A DNA stretch of 64,000 nucleotides from Marsupella aquatica (taxonomy: Eukaryota > Marchantiophyta). Within the stretch, counting starts at the first letter, position 1; each line of letters starts with the position of its first letter. A program made the translations under genes and the position numbers. Under the pieces are notes generated by a model. The model ran no database searches, was not told the DNA's origin, and was given only the letters and a program-made list of their open reading frames with translations. This document shows positions 41,161 through 51,587 of the stretch, one piece after another. Location of the stretch: positions 21,266,001-21,330,000 of the forward strand of contig OZ316898.1 in assembly GCA_973895155.1 (NCBI GenBank), in the 5' to 3' direction.

Positions 41161-41581
41161 TGTTGAGCATAGACGACGATCGCAACGGCAAGCCCATGAA
41201 CCATCCAACGCACAATAGTCGACACAAGAGATACGTGGTTCACCTCCTTGAGGCTACGTCCACGGGAACACACAAGAGAGCTTTACTGAACTCTAAGCCC
41301 GTCGGCTATACCGAGTCTCCACAGTGTAAGCTCTCCCTATCTCTCAAGTGGCTCCATAACAATGAGCCTTGGTTCTACCTCTCCAAGCACACATGCCTCT
41401 TATGATATAGTGTGCAACTTAGTTGTACCTAACCACATAGTTGTACCTAATCACGTAGTTGTACCTAACCACATAGTTGTACCTAATCACGTAGTTGTAC
41501 CTAACCACGTAGTTGTACCAACCCACGTTGTTGTACCAACCACGTCATACCTAACCTAGACGTAAGAGTAAATACCCAACA
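41161..41581 (-). repeat. Copia 5' LTR (421 bp)
   Basis: Same sequence as 35126-35510 plus a 36-bp (two-unit) expansion of the 18-bp tandem repeat (41422 to about 41543, roughly 6.8 copies). Confidence 0.93.
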
Positions 41582-41586
41582 CTGGA
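41582..41586. repeat. Right target-site duplication (CTGGA) of the copia element
   Basis: Matches 35121-35125. Confidence 0.95.
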
Positions 41587-42281
41587 GTGACAATGCGGGA
41601 GCTGGTCTGAGGAACTTCAGGATTGAGAACTGTCGAGTATATGATTTTTTGAGACCCAAAACCTCTACTCATGAGAGGCTGAACAGGATTTGGTCTCTCT
41701 CCCAACCGGAGCTGGTTTGGAATGTGGGATGGACCAAGCTATGGAGCTCTGATTTGCCAGTCAGAGGCAAGACCTTTATATGGAGGATTATTGTAGGGGG
41801 TCTTTTCTCTGGAGAGCGTGCGCTCAGAATCGATGTAAGCAATGGAGACTGCAAACTTTGCTGCGGGGTATTGGAGACTATTCCCCATATTTTTTTCAGA
41901 TGTACACATGCAGTTAGAAGCTGGAGCATATGTCAGGCCTTTCTTAGTGGATTGGGTATGCCATTCGGACAAGGTCTGAATGTCTTGTTGGAGGCTGCTT
42001 GTGGGAAAGATCAGAAACAAGTTGCACAACTTTTTGTTTTGCATCAGATTCTGTGGCGACTTTGGATGGGGCGGAACACACAAATGTTCCATTTGCATGG
42101 CAGACGCTCATTTGATTTGGGCCTGGTTCTTACTGAGGCGGCTGAGAATCTGTATGCGGTTAGTCACCGTTCTCTTCCGGGTAGGAAATGCACCAGACTT
42201 CTTAGGGCCAAAACCTGGATTGATGAGAGACGTAGGGGTTGGCTCTCTTTTGGCAGCGGCTGCATCGTCACTGGGATGTGA
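41587..42281 (+). pseudogene. LINE-B ORF2, part 2: C-terminal zf-RVT region
   Basis: Continues ORF2 in frame after the copia element: the split Ser codon is completed by 41587-41588 when one CTGGA copy is removed. It contains a zinc-binding reverse-transcriptase C-terminal domain: KTFIWRIIVGGLFSGERA, CKLCCGVLETIPHIFFRC and VRSW, with C-x2-C and His/Cys ligands near 41850-41910. The frame ends at TGA 42279-42281. This is the terminal module lacking in LINE-A. Confidence 0.88.
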
Positions 42282-42521
42282 CTGGCTGGTTGTTTGTGAT
42301 GTGACTCGTAGCCCATGTGATGAGTAGGGGGTAGATGCGGTTCTTTTTCCCTGTGCTTTTTTGTGCTTGTTGATCCTGTGCCCTTGGTCTGCCCCAACAC
42401 TAGTGGGGACTGCCCTGTGGCGGGGTCTGTTGTCTGGCCGTTTTGGGCCTTCTTTGTTCGCCCTTCCCGTGGGGTTTTTCGCGGGGGAACATCAAAATTT
42501 ATAAAATGATCTCTTTCAAGG

Positions 42522-42535
42522 AAAGTTCTACGGTA
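42522..42535. repeat. Right target-site duplication of LINE-B (14 bp)
   Basis: Matches 30735-30748 (AAAGTTCTACGGTA) and marks the 3' end of LINE-B. Confidence 0.85.
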
Positions 42536-43864
42536 GTACAATAGTTCAGCCAATGGTCAATAAGAATAATTACTCCTCCAGTTGCACTCTGGCCTCCTTC
42601 TCCACTCTATGACTCTACAGAGTACATACTCTCCGTTGTTCAACGGGCCAACGGGTTTTTGTGCATCTCCAGAATCTCTATTCTGTGCATCATATACTGC
42701 CATTTCCCACCCTAAATCATAAATTCATGGGGTTCCGTGCAATTCGTACCCTAAACCCCGGGATAATAATTATCCGAGTCGGCGCACCAGTCCGAGTCCA
42801 CCTGGGTTGTTTTAGTATATACAAACATGCTATCATGGTTTTCGTATATTCCCACCCTGGTAACTTTGTTAAATTTAACTTCTTTATGTGAAACCCTGAC
42901 GGATTTGTAAATACAAAGATAAAACCACGCGAGTATTATCAGTTTCACCATCTTCAGTGCCAAAGTAATTCAGAGTTGGTGTTTCTCATGTGGATGCATG
43001 AGAAACAAAAAAAGACAATCAAAACCAGGATGGAAGCTTCGAGTTGGTGAAGAACCGGCAAGCTTGAACGACTTTTCATATCCAGGAGGTTTGAATGTGT
43101 GTTTCTAGCATTGCCCCCGGCATTGCCGTGTGGTTATGTTGAATGTTGTTTTACATTGCAAGTAATAGTATTGTTGCTAGTTTTGAATTAATTAAGGGCG
43201 ATTAAGGGCAACATTTAGGGTAACTAATTATTAACGCAGATAAGGTGTGACATTAACCTGGCCTGTCATCGAAAATGGGTTTGCACGGTCACAATAGGAT
43301 GAACTGGAAATTAAGAACAAGTATCAAAGCACTTATGTCAACAATGGGAGTGTATTGTTGGACGGTAATGGAAGAGCGTGGCTGGATTTAGGGTTTAGAC
43401 CAAGAACTAGAATTTTCCAGAATCTTAAAATTAATCATGACTTTATATGCAAAATAATGCGCAACCTTCTTAACCCTAAACCCTAAACTTCAACTTACGT
43501 TTCCATGATACTAGATTATTCTTCAAATTTTTGTTGCAAATACCTATGATAGATAAATTATATTGGATTCATGTAAGAGAGCATACCGAATTTCATTTCA
43601 TTCTTTTTATGTGGGAAAAATTTAAGAACTACAGGGTAAAGATCATTCCTGTGATCATTCGTTTACAGTAGTTTCAATGTTTGGAAAAACCATAGCAAAT
43701 ACAATGTAAATAATATTTTATTGATGTCTTACGTGCATGATACTTGCAAAGTAATGCAAGTCTCATGCACAGTGATTTAGGGATTCTGGGCACATCTCAA
43801 ATATGATTTTCTTGCCATTTTAGATTCTAGCGAGCGCTACCAAGTGTAGGACACTAGGAATATG
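42536..43864. other. Non-coding stretch with CCCTAAA motifs
   Basis: No gene. Two telomere-like units in tandem lie at 43471-43488 (CCCTAAACCCTAAA), with single units near 42750 and 43390. The last 200 bp approach the terminal repeat of the next element. Confidence 0.5.
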
Positions 43865-44043
43865 AAACCAGTATGTGGGTCTAGTTGGGATGTGTTTTTA
43901 ACATTGAGCTTTAATTTCCAACCATTTTTCTATCAATTGAACTCTACCAAACGGCAAAATTTGTTTGTTGCCAAACAACCATTTCCCTATCAATTGGACT
44001 CTACCCAAAGGCAATGTTTGGTGCCAAAAAATTAGGAAATTTG

Positions 44044-45305
44044 TTCTTTTTTATTAATAGAAATGAAATTAAAATTGGGCAAAGTTGTTTTAAATTTTGA
44101 GGTCAGCTAACCATTGATTAGTTTTCCAAAGATAGTCACAAATTGGGACACAACTACCTTCTAAGCGGGAAGAAGCTTTATTTGTGTCTTTGTGGAAGAA
44201 TTTGTATTTATATTTGGACTTTTCCAGTCAATGCATGGATTGTACTACTACAAATACTCTGAATAAGTCCAACTTGATTTGAAGGCACTTGTATGCTCTT
44301 GTTGTGTACTACAGCCTTAGGTCAAATGCAAGCTTGAGGGAAACCAAAAGGATAGAAATGGATACTTTGTCGATCACTATTTTGAATGTGTTAAATTATG
44401 ACATTCCAACCCATTTTCCACCGTTGATTAAGCAAAGGAACTCTGGCTAGTTTGGAATCATCCAATGGTGAACATGATCTTGTGAGTTTCTTATAATGGG
44501 ATGTTTGTCACCATCCTCAGTTAGCCGATACGCTCTCCCTCCCTTGAACAGCGAACTGGGAGTGGGCCAGCCAACCAGGATTCAAATCAGGAGGGGTGGA
44601 GTGGGAGCAAAGTAAGAGACCCAATCCACTGTCAAGGGTTGGAAAGGGTGTTGCACTTACAGTAGAGGACATGGACGACAATCAAATGGAAAAACCAGGT
44701 TAGATGTTCAAGACATTCAAAATACTTCAAGCTAACTAACTATCTATGCTAGTTTCCTTAATCAACAATGGAAGAAGATGTCAAGAAAACTGGCAAAGTA
44801 TATATTTAGTTCAAGTTGAGATGAAATCCTCAAATCAATAATAGTAGTTTTTCTTTTTTTATTTCCCTTTATTTCTCTCACTCATCTTGGAATTTTTGAG
44901 CTTGCCATCAACTTCAACACTAGTTTTCTTCATTCCCCATTTTTATTAAGAAATGGGAACAATTAAGTGTTGCAAGGATTTGGGGGGAAATCTTAGTTGA
45001 GTTTTCTTTTTTACAATGTTATATAATCCCTATAACTAACCAGCAAGGGCTCTACAAAAATATTTGAATTTTGGGTGATTGGATATTATGCAAAACTAGC
45101 TCAATACCAATCAACCCAAACTTCCCAAATATTCTCAAACAATGTCCAATCATCCAAAACTTCAAATACTTTTGTAGAGCCCTTTAATGGTTGATTATAG
45201 GGATTATATAACATTGTAAATGGGTGATTGATATTGAGGTAGTTGTGCATAATATCATGTAGTGGGAGGAGTGTCTAGGTGGATCTGATGGCACCCAAAA
45301 AGTTT
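44044..45305 (+). repeat. Left arm of the 1.2-kb inverted repeat
   Basis: Imperfect inverted match to 45829-47505 (for example GCTAACCATTGATTAGTTTT at 44106-44125 against 47040-47059, and GTGTCTAGGTGGATCTGATG near 45280 against the start of the right arm). No gene inside. Confidence 0.85.
45011..45219. repeat. 209-bp MITE-like element in the left arm
   Basis: A 25-bp perfect terminal inverted repeat (starts TTACAATGTTATATAATCCC; right copy 45195-45219) bounds an A/T-rich 209-bp unit. A related copy sits at the mirror position in the right arm (about 45917-46131), so it was present before the arms were duplicated. Confidence 0.7.
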
Positions 45306-45828
45306 ATTACGGGTCTAGTTAGAGACTCTTGTAATTCTGAAAATTCAGGGAATTCCACATCATCTCATAAATTCTAAACCATTGGATTTATGTACTTGGA
45401 CCATCTAGATTCTTTTCATGTGTGAGCACTTGTGTGATTAGTTAGGTGGGACAAAAGTGTCACTTCAATTCTCAGCCATTGGATGTTTCTGATTGGAGCA
45501 TCTAGATGCTTTGCATGTGGGACAAAACTGAGAACTAATGTCAGATTGAGTTAGATAATGTGCATGCATTCATGTCATGCCAAAATAGCTGCAGGTATAT
45601 TTCTCTCCCATTTTTCTTAACCATACCATGCCAAAGTGAATGAGTGTACAATTAACTTTCCCCCCATTCCAAGCCTCCACATCTATTCTCCACCAAATCA
45701 TCATCATCAAACACTACAATACAACATCCCCCTCCCCCCCCCCAAAATCCCCTTTTTTCTTTAATTTTTGTCCCTTATAAAACGAGGAAAGAGTGTGAGT
45801 CAATCGTAGCCTTTCATCACAAAATAAA
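45306..45828. repeat. Short repeat element, copy 1 (spacer between arms)
   Basis: About 520 bp starting ACGGGTCTAGTTAGAGACTC. It is repeated in inverted orientation at 49615-50134 and in part at 52690-52839. It separates the two inverted arms. Its terminal motif GGGTCTAGTT is shared with the ends of the larger element, suggesting one transposon superfamily. No coding capacity. Confidence 0.7.
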
Positions 45829-47505
45829 CTTTTTTGGTGCCATCAGATCCACCTAGACACTCCTCCCACCTTCATGATGATTGGATATTATGCACAAGTA
45901 CCTCAATATCAATCACCCATTTACAATGTTATATAATCCCTATAATCAACCATTTAAGGGCTCTACAAAAATATTTGAAGTTTTGGATGATTGCACATTA
46001 TTTGACAATATTTGGGAAGTTTTGGTTGATTGGTATTGAGCCAGTTTTGCATAATATCAAATCACCCAAAACTTCAAATATTTTTGTAGAGCTCTTACTG
46101 GTTAATTATAGGGATTATATAACATTGTAAAAAAACCTCAACTAAGATTTCCCCCCAAGTCCTTGCAATGCTTAATTGTTCCCATTTCTTAATAAAAATG
46201 GGGAATGAAGAAAAATAGTGTTGAACTTGATGGCAAGCTCAAAAATTCCAAGATGAGTTAGAGAGAAAAAGGGAAATAGAAAAAGAAAAACTACTATTAT
46301 TGATTTGAGAATTTCATCTCAACTTGAACTATTGAAAATTGCATAATCTAAATATATACTTTGCCAGTTTTCTTGTCATCTTCTTCCATTGTTAATTAAG
46401 GAAACTAGCTATAGTTAGCTTAAAATATTTTGAATGTCTTGAACATCTAACCTGGTTTTTCCATTGGATTGTCGTCCATGTCCTGTACTGTAAGTGCAAC
46501 ACCCTTTCCAACCCTTGACAGTGGATTGGGTCTCTTACTTTGCTCCCACTCCGCCCCTCCTGATTTGAATCCTGGTTGGCTGGCCCACTCCCCGTTAGCT
46601 GGTCAAGGGAGGGAGCTAGTCTAGCGTATTGGTTAACTTGAGGATGGTGACAAACATCCCATTATAAGAAACTCACAAGATGTTCACCATTGGATGATTC
46701 CAAACTAGCCAGAGTTCCTTTGCTTAATCAACTGTGGGAAATGGTTGGAATGTCATAATTTAACACAAAATAGTGACAAAGTATCCAATTCTATCCTTTT
46801 GGTGTCCCTCAAGCTTGCATTTGACTTAAGGCTGTAGTACACAACAAGAGCATACAAGAACCTTCAAATCAGGTTGGACTTATTCAGAGTATTTGTAGTA
46901 GTGCAATCCATGCACTGACTAGATAAGTCCAAATATAAATACAAATACTTCTTCCACAAATACACGAATAAAGCTTCTTCCAATCCGCTTAGTGGGCCGC
47001 TTAGAAGGCAGTTGTGTCCCAATTTGTGACTATCTCTGGAAAACTAATCAATGGTTAGCGTTGCATTGTTTTATTCTTGACTTTGACCTTCATTGATACT
47101 AATATTTTAACAAAGTATACCAGCATTGAAGTGAATACAAACAAAGATTCCTCGCTCTTGGGCTTCTTGAGGCATGTGTGTATGAAAAATTATAATTAAT
47201 ATGTGTTAGCTGGCTTGAAGTAACAACTTGTTGAACTTCCTTGTGTGCAACTCTTCAGAACTTTCATATGAGAACTCTAAGTGGATTGTAGGAGTGTGAT
47301 TCCCCACCAATCAAGCAAAACTTGCTTGTGCACCAAAGATGACTAAGCCAACTTCATCATTTAGATCATATTTGTGCTTTTTAAATTTATAATCAATGCT
47401 GGCATACTTTGTTAAAATCTTAGTACCCTAACAGATCCAAGCTGACCTCAAAATTTAAAACAACTTTGCCCATTTTTAATTTCTATTAATAAAAAAGGTG
47501 GGAGT
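45829..47505 (-). repeat. Right arm of the inverted repeat, interrupted
   Basis: Inverted counterpart of 44044-45305, with an insertion at about 47060-47444 that includes a 329-bp MITE-like unit. Confidence 0.82.
47097..47425. mobile_element. 329-bp MITE-like insertion
   Basis: A 33-bp near-perfect terminal inverted repeat pairs 47097-47129 with 47393-47425 (starts TACTAATATTTTAACAAAGT). There is no coding frame. It interrupts the right arm at a point where the left arm is continuous, so it is a later insertion. Confidence 0.7.
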
Positions 47506-47599
47506 TTACTATGTGAAAGTACAGACAGAGCCCTATACTGTGGTAAAAGCTCAGTACCACTAGAGCTTGAAGTTGAAAAATAAAATAGACAAAGATAGT

Positions 47600-48700
47600 C
47601 ATGATCAGTTTGCTGCACTGTACACAAATGTCTTCTAAGGTGATTTATCTACCTAAGATGACTTCACCTAAGCTGACCTTAAGTCAACCTTGTTGAGCAT
47701 AGATGACATTCACAACAATAAACCCATGACACATCCAACGCATAAGTAGTCTACACAAGAGATACGTGGTTCACCTCCTCGAGGCTACGTCCACGGGAAC
47801 ACACAATAGAGCTTTATTGAACTCTAAGCCCGTTGCTAATATTCCAAGTCTCCATAGTGTAAGCTCTTCTTATCTCTCAAGTGGCTCCCTAACAATGAGC
47901 CTTAGTTCCATTTATCCTAGCAAGCACCGCTTAGGATATAGTGTACAACTTAGTCAACCTAACCACATCATTGACTATGGTTAGCCTAACTATGTTTATA
48001 TGTCATAACCCTATTGATGTTAGTAAGAGTAAATACCTAAAAAACCTGACCTAAGCAGATTTAACCTCATCCAACCTTACCTAAGCCAAATTTACCTTTG
48101 TTGATGTTACCTGCGCCGAGTTTGAAACTTAGACCGTGGTCGTGCATTTTAACTTATTTCATTTCCACTTGATTGAAATGTTGAAAGCTCTTTACAGCTC
48201 ATGGAATAGACATTGTGGTATACGCTGATAAAATCTTAGCACCAATGGAGTATGGGGTCAACTCGGGGTCCTCACTTCTTTTCCTCCAACCCATCACGCG
48301 CAAATAAGTATGATGTTTTTTTATTGGGTTTAGTGAAAGACTTTTAAATTTTTGTTGAAGAACATTAGGGTTGGCTTAATCCAGTTTTGAGAATTATAAG
48401 AATCAAGGGGTTTTTTAAAACCAAATGATTGAGTTAGGGTTAAAAAATTCCTCAAAAAATGTTATTGACTTAAGTTTTAGGGTGTTTATTCCCCCAAAAC
48501 TTTACGGGTGATATGGGAAACCCCTTGGATTGAGGCCCCTAAAGTCAAGAATTAAAAATAAGCCAAAGATAGTCAACATTTGATTAGTTTGTCGCAAAAG
48601 ATATAATTAAATGCCTTCTAAGCTAATTTGACCTAGGCAGATCCAACCTGAGCCGACCTCACCTAAGCTGATCTGACCTAAGCTGTTCATTATGCAAGTG
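47600..48700. repeat. Degenerate minisatellite of CCTAAGCTGACCT-like units
   Basis: Imperfect 12-16-bp units resembling ACCTAAGCTGACC recur at about 47612-47690, 48041-48120 and 48610-48690. A solo copia LTR interrupts the array. The intervening DNA (48120-48610) shows nothing further. Confidence 0.55.
47691..48042 (-). mobile_element. Solo LTR of the copia family, with AACCT duplication
   Basis: A diverged copy of the copia LTR (begins TGTTGAGCATAGATGAC on the plus strand) with no internal region. AACCT at 47686-47690 is repeated at 48043-48047. It lies in the same orientation as the full element. It was probably formed by recombination between the LTRs of an older insertion. Confidence 0.82.
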
Positions 48701-49440
48701 CTTGCGCTCTTGTTTGTTTGCGTTTGAGTGGTCTTTTCCCTCTTTCCCCCCTCTATTCTAAAACCATATTTCCCAAGAAAAAACAAAATTTAAAACAATC
48801 TATGCATCAATGTGTCATGGAAAAATTAGTAAAAAATTAAACCTAATAAATCTTTCCATGATGTGTGAAGGGTTGTGAAGTGAACATTTGTGATTCTTCA
48901 CTCAACCAATAATATTTTCATTGTCGTTTTGCGTATGGATGGACCCCGGGATGGGGCATCCTTAAATGTTAGTTATGTTGAGAAAAAATTGGCCCACCAT
49001 GTTGTCCCATGAAACTAGTGTACAATATACAATCTATCTTGACATAGAGATGTTTGGTTCGCCCAGTTTAGGGTGCGTCTATGACCAAAAGAAAAAAATC
49101 ACTATACACTAACACCATACATTGGCTACGGTAGTCACAAACTGAACTCCATGACACAATATTCTTCTCTCTCTCCAGTCTCCAACTCTTGACCATTGAT
49201 CTCTAGTGTGAGCACAATAAAGTGTTCCTCCAAGGTATAGGCCTTCTGCACTAGTCTAACCTAAGCAACACTTAACCATGATTAAGCTGTGCTCCAGTTA
49301 ACCCCATGTAACTACTTGCTAGAGTTATGTATCAACAAGTTGTTAATTTGCTGCTCTCAACAATGTTGTAATGGATGGAGCAATTGTAAAAAAGAACACA
49401 CACGAACCCAAATCCTCCCCCACTTGACCCTAAACCTACT
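48701..49440. other. AT-rich stretch inside the inverted-repeat complex
   Basis: No gene or clear repeat recognised. Confidence 0.45.
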
Positions 49441-49614
49441 TTCCTAATTTTGTGGCACGGTTAAACAAATTTTGCCTTGTCCAATTGATAGAAAATGGTT
49501 TTTTTGGCAACAAACAAATTTTGTCTTTTGGTAGAGTCCAATTGATAGAAAAATGGTCAGAAAATTAAAGCTCAATGTTCCTAACAGATCCCAACTAGAC
49601 CCACATACTGGTTT

Positions 49615-50134
49615 TTTGATGAAGTGCTACCATTTACTCACACTCTTTCCTCATTTTATAAAGGACAAAAGTTAAAGAAAAAAGGTGGATTTAGGGGGTG
49701 GAACTTGTACTGTAGTGTTTGATGATGATGATTTGGTGGAGAATAGATGTGGAGGCGTGGAATGGGGGGGGGGGGGAAGTTAATTGTACACTCATTCACT
49801 TTGGCATGGTATGGTTAAGAAAAATGTGAGAGAAATATACATGCATCTATTTTGGCATGACATGAATGCATGGACAAATGCAATCTGACATTAGTTCTCA
49901 CTTTTGTCCCACAAGTGTTCCCACATGCAAAGCATCTAGATGCTCCAATCATAAACATCCAATGGCTGAGAATTGAAGTGACACTTTTGTCTCACCTAAC
50001 TGTTCACACAAGTGCTCACACATGATAAGAATCTAGATGGTCCAATTACATAGATCCAATGGTTAAGAATTTATGAGATGACGTGTATTCCCTGAATTTT
50101 CAGAATTACAAGAGTCTCTAACTAGACCCGTAAA
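49615..50134. repeat. Short repeat element, copy 2
   Basis: Inverted copy of 45306-45828, ending ...GAGTCTCTAACTAGACCCGT. It contains a long G-run near 49765-49778 that is longer than in the other copies. Confidence 0.7.
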
Positions 50135-51113
50135 AAATGGCACACTGGGCACATGTCAAACATGATTTGCTTCCTTAATCATTTTACTATAGAGTAGTAC
50201 TCGTGTAATTTAGTTGAGCCTCCGCGATAGACCCTCTCGGTCATGGGCCTGGTTGATGACTTGATGATGTCCTCGTTCATGACTGATGAGGATCCCTCGC
50301 GATTCAATGGGCTTGCGCCTGTACTGCATATGGTTCATTAACGACGTACTGAGCTAGTCGGCACCCATGGACCCACCATAACCAGTGGAATAGTGGATGC
50401 GTGATTCGGTGATTGTACACCTACCATTGCGGAGAACAACAACTTACTGTGAACCTTTCAAGACCTACTCTGAAATAGATGAATAGATGAATGTACAACA
50501 CAATAATCCAGTAATTTTCCCTCTAAAACACTAGAATTATTGGAGGTTTATGCTTAATAAACCCCCTTTGGACTGTTTCTTGCTTAATCGACACCATATG
50601 TTCCAATCTGCCCCAATCGACCCCCTATGTTCAAATCTGCCCCAACCGACCCCCTATGTTCAAATCTGCCCCAATCGACCCCCCAAAGTATGTTTGTTAC
50701 ACAATCAACACCCTTTGATAGTTTATGGTTCATGACATGATAATGTGTATTGCAATTGCACTCTACCTGAACCTGTCCGTGGGTGCAAGCGACTTGACCA
50801 AACCGTCAAATGCTTCATTTAGAGTCGGTCTCGCCACGACGGGACGATCAAGGATTTCAAGAATTGATGTGAAGACAAAATGTGTTATGTCTTGAGATGT
50901 TCATTATTGAATTAGCCTCATATAACTTGGTCCAAATGTTCATTGTTTCACATTCTGTCATGATGACTTCTGTTTGTCATGAGGTTTTGGGGGAATCTAT
51001 TGTATTGAGGATGCATGACCCGTACTGAGGATCCCTCTCTTGCTCCTGAATCTTTCGTAAAGAATTATCCCTCGCTCCTTGATTCAATATCAAGTGATTT
51101 TTCTTCTCACTAT
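50135..51113. other. Non-coding stretch with a 29-bp tandem repeat
   Basis: No gene is supported. The 61-residue frame across 50550-50735 is the translation of the tandem repeat. Confidence 0.5.
50598..50684. repeat. 29-bp tandem repeat, three copies
   Basis: Units start at 50598, 50627 and 50656 and read ATGTTCAAATCTGCCCCAAT... with one or two differences between copies. Confidence 0.8.
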
Positions 51114-51398
51114 CTACTCCTTCAAAGCATCCACTGGCTGAGTGCGTTGGTGAAAAGCAATGTGAGCACCGAGGTTGCTTATCAATAGTATCGAACTCGA
51201 TATAACCTTCTCGATAGTGTCACTAAGACGAAAGACAATAGTTGATGTCCACACTCGCGATTTAGTTTCCACTAACACAACAAACCGGTGCTTATCAACC
51301 CCATTACACATAAATCTTTGAGTCACTTTACCAATCTTCCGAATGAACAAAAAAGTCTTCCCCAACGGATAGGATCCCCCGAATAAGCCCTGCCACAT
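51114..51398 (-). CDS. Unrecognised 94-codon open frame
   Basis: A minus-strand frame without a good start context that reads as mixed beta/alpha sequence (LFIRKIGKVTQRFMC, VVLVETKSRVWTSTIV). No family recognised. No neighbouring exon, start signal or conservation can be shown. It may be a fragment of a decayed transposon protein. Listed only because its composition looks more protein-like than the other frames nearby. Confidence 0.2.
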   Translation of the reverse strand: MWQGLFGGSYPLGKTFLFIRKIGKVTQRFMCNGVDKHRFVVLVETKSRVWTSTIVFRLSDTIEKVISSSILLISNLGAHIAFHQRTQPVDALKE

Positions 51399-51587
51399 TC
51401 AAAAATGTGAAACAAAATTTTCACATCCGCAACACCGAACACAGGAACTACAGTAAAATACCAACAAAGAGCACTATTCCTGAAAATAGGGAAAAACACT
51501 CAACCGTTCAGCTCTGCCAATAAAAAATCCGCCAAAATTGGCTCGTCAACAAGACCTTGTTCCACAATAATTATTTTGATGAGACGC

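Larger units (their letters stand above)
35126..41581 (-). mobile_element. Complete Ty1/copia retrotransposon nested in LINE-B
   Basis: The element lies on the minus strand with LTRs 41161-41581 (5') and 35126-35510 (3'), both TGTTG...CAACA, and a CTGGA duplication. It has an initiator-Met primer site (41147-41158), one gag-pol frame 40009-35702 and a purine tract next to the 3' LTR. Integrase precedes RT, which defines Ty1/copia. The LTRs are identical by eye except that the 5' LTR has 36 bp more of an internal 18-bp tandem repeat. Despite this recent age the gag-pol frame carries three premature stops, so the element cannot make its proteins unaided. Confidence 0.95.
30749..42521 (+). mobile_element. 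LINE-B: 5'-truncated L1-type LINE interrupted by a copia element
   Basis: It starts abruptly inside ORF1, just before the zinc knuckle, so it was truncated on insertion. ORF2 begins at 31893 and ends at 42281, with a copia element (35126-41581) inside it. Removing the copia element and one copy of its CTGGA duplication leaves about 5.3 kb of LINE with the ORF2 frame matching across the junction. The 3' non-coding tail (42282-42521) ends in an A/T-rich segment without a clean poly(A). It is a relative of LINE-A. Confidence 0.9.
43865..49614. mobile_element. Nested inverted-repeat (foldback-like) element complex
   Basis: The outermost 26 bases (43865-43890) are exactly complementary to 49589-49614 and include GGGTCTAGTTGGGA. 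Similarity continues inward for about 165 bp (to about 44035 and back to 49441). Further in, about 1.2 kb of left arm (44044-45305) pairs with the right arm (45829-47505), the latter interrupted by a 329-bp MITE-like insert. The right side additionally holds minisatellite and a solo copia LTR. No transposase frame is present. It may be one long-TIR non-autonomous DNA transposon later expanded by insertions, or two copies of one element in opposite orientation. No clear target-site duplication was found, so the ends are tentative. Confidence 0.65.

Noticed and set aside
41362-41559. 65-codon frame of repeated VVPNH units
   Set aside because: It is the translation of the 18-bp tandem repeat in the copia LTR.
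45834-46130. 98-codon plus-strand frame in the inverted-repeat arm
   Set aside because: It is contained in a MITE-like repeat arm, with no motif and no coding constraint visible between the two arms.
50598-50684. CRISPR-like array
   Set aside because: The 29-bp units abut directly with no unique spacers, and the context is a plant nuclear genome. The 18-bp copia LTR repeat was rejected for the same reason.
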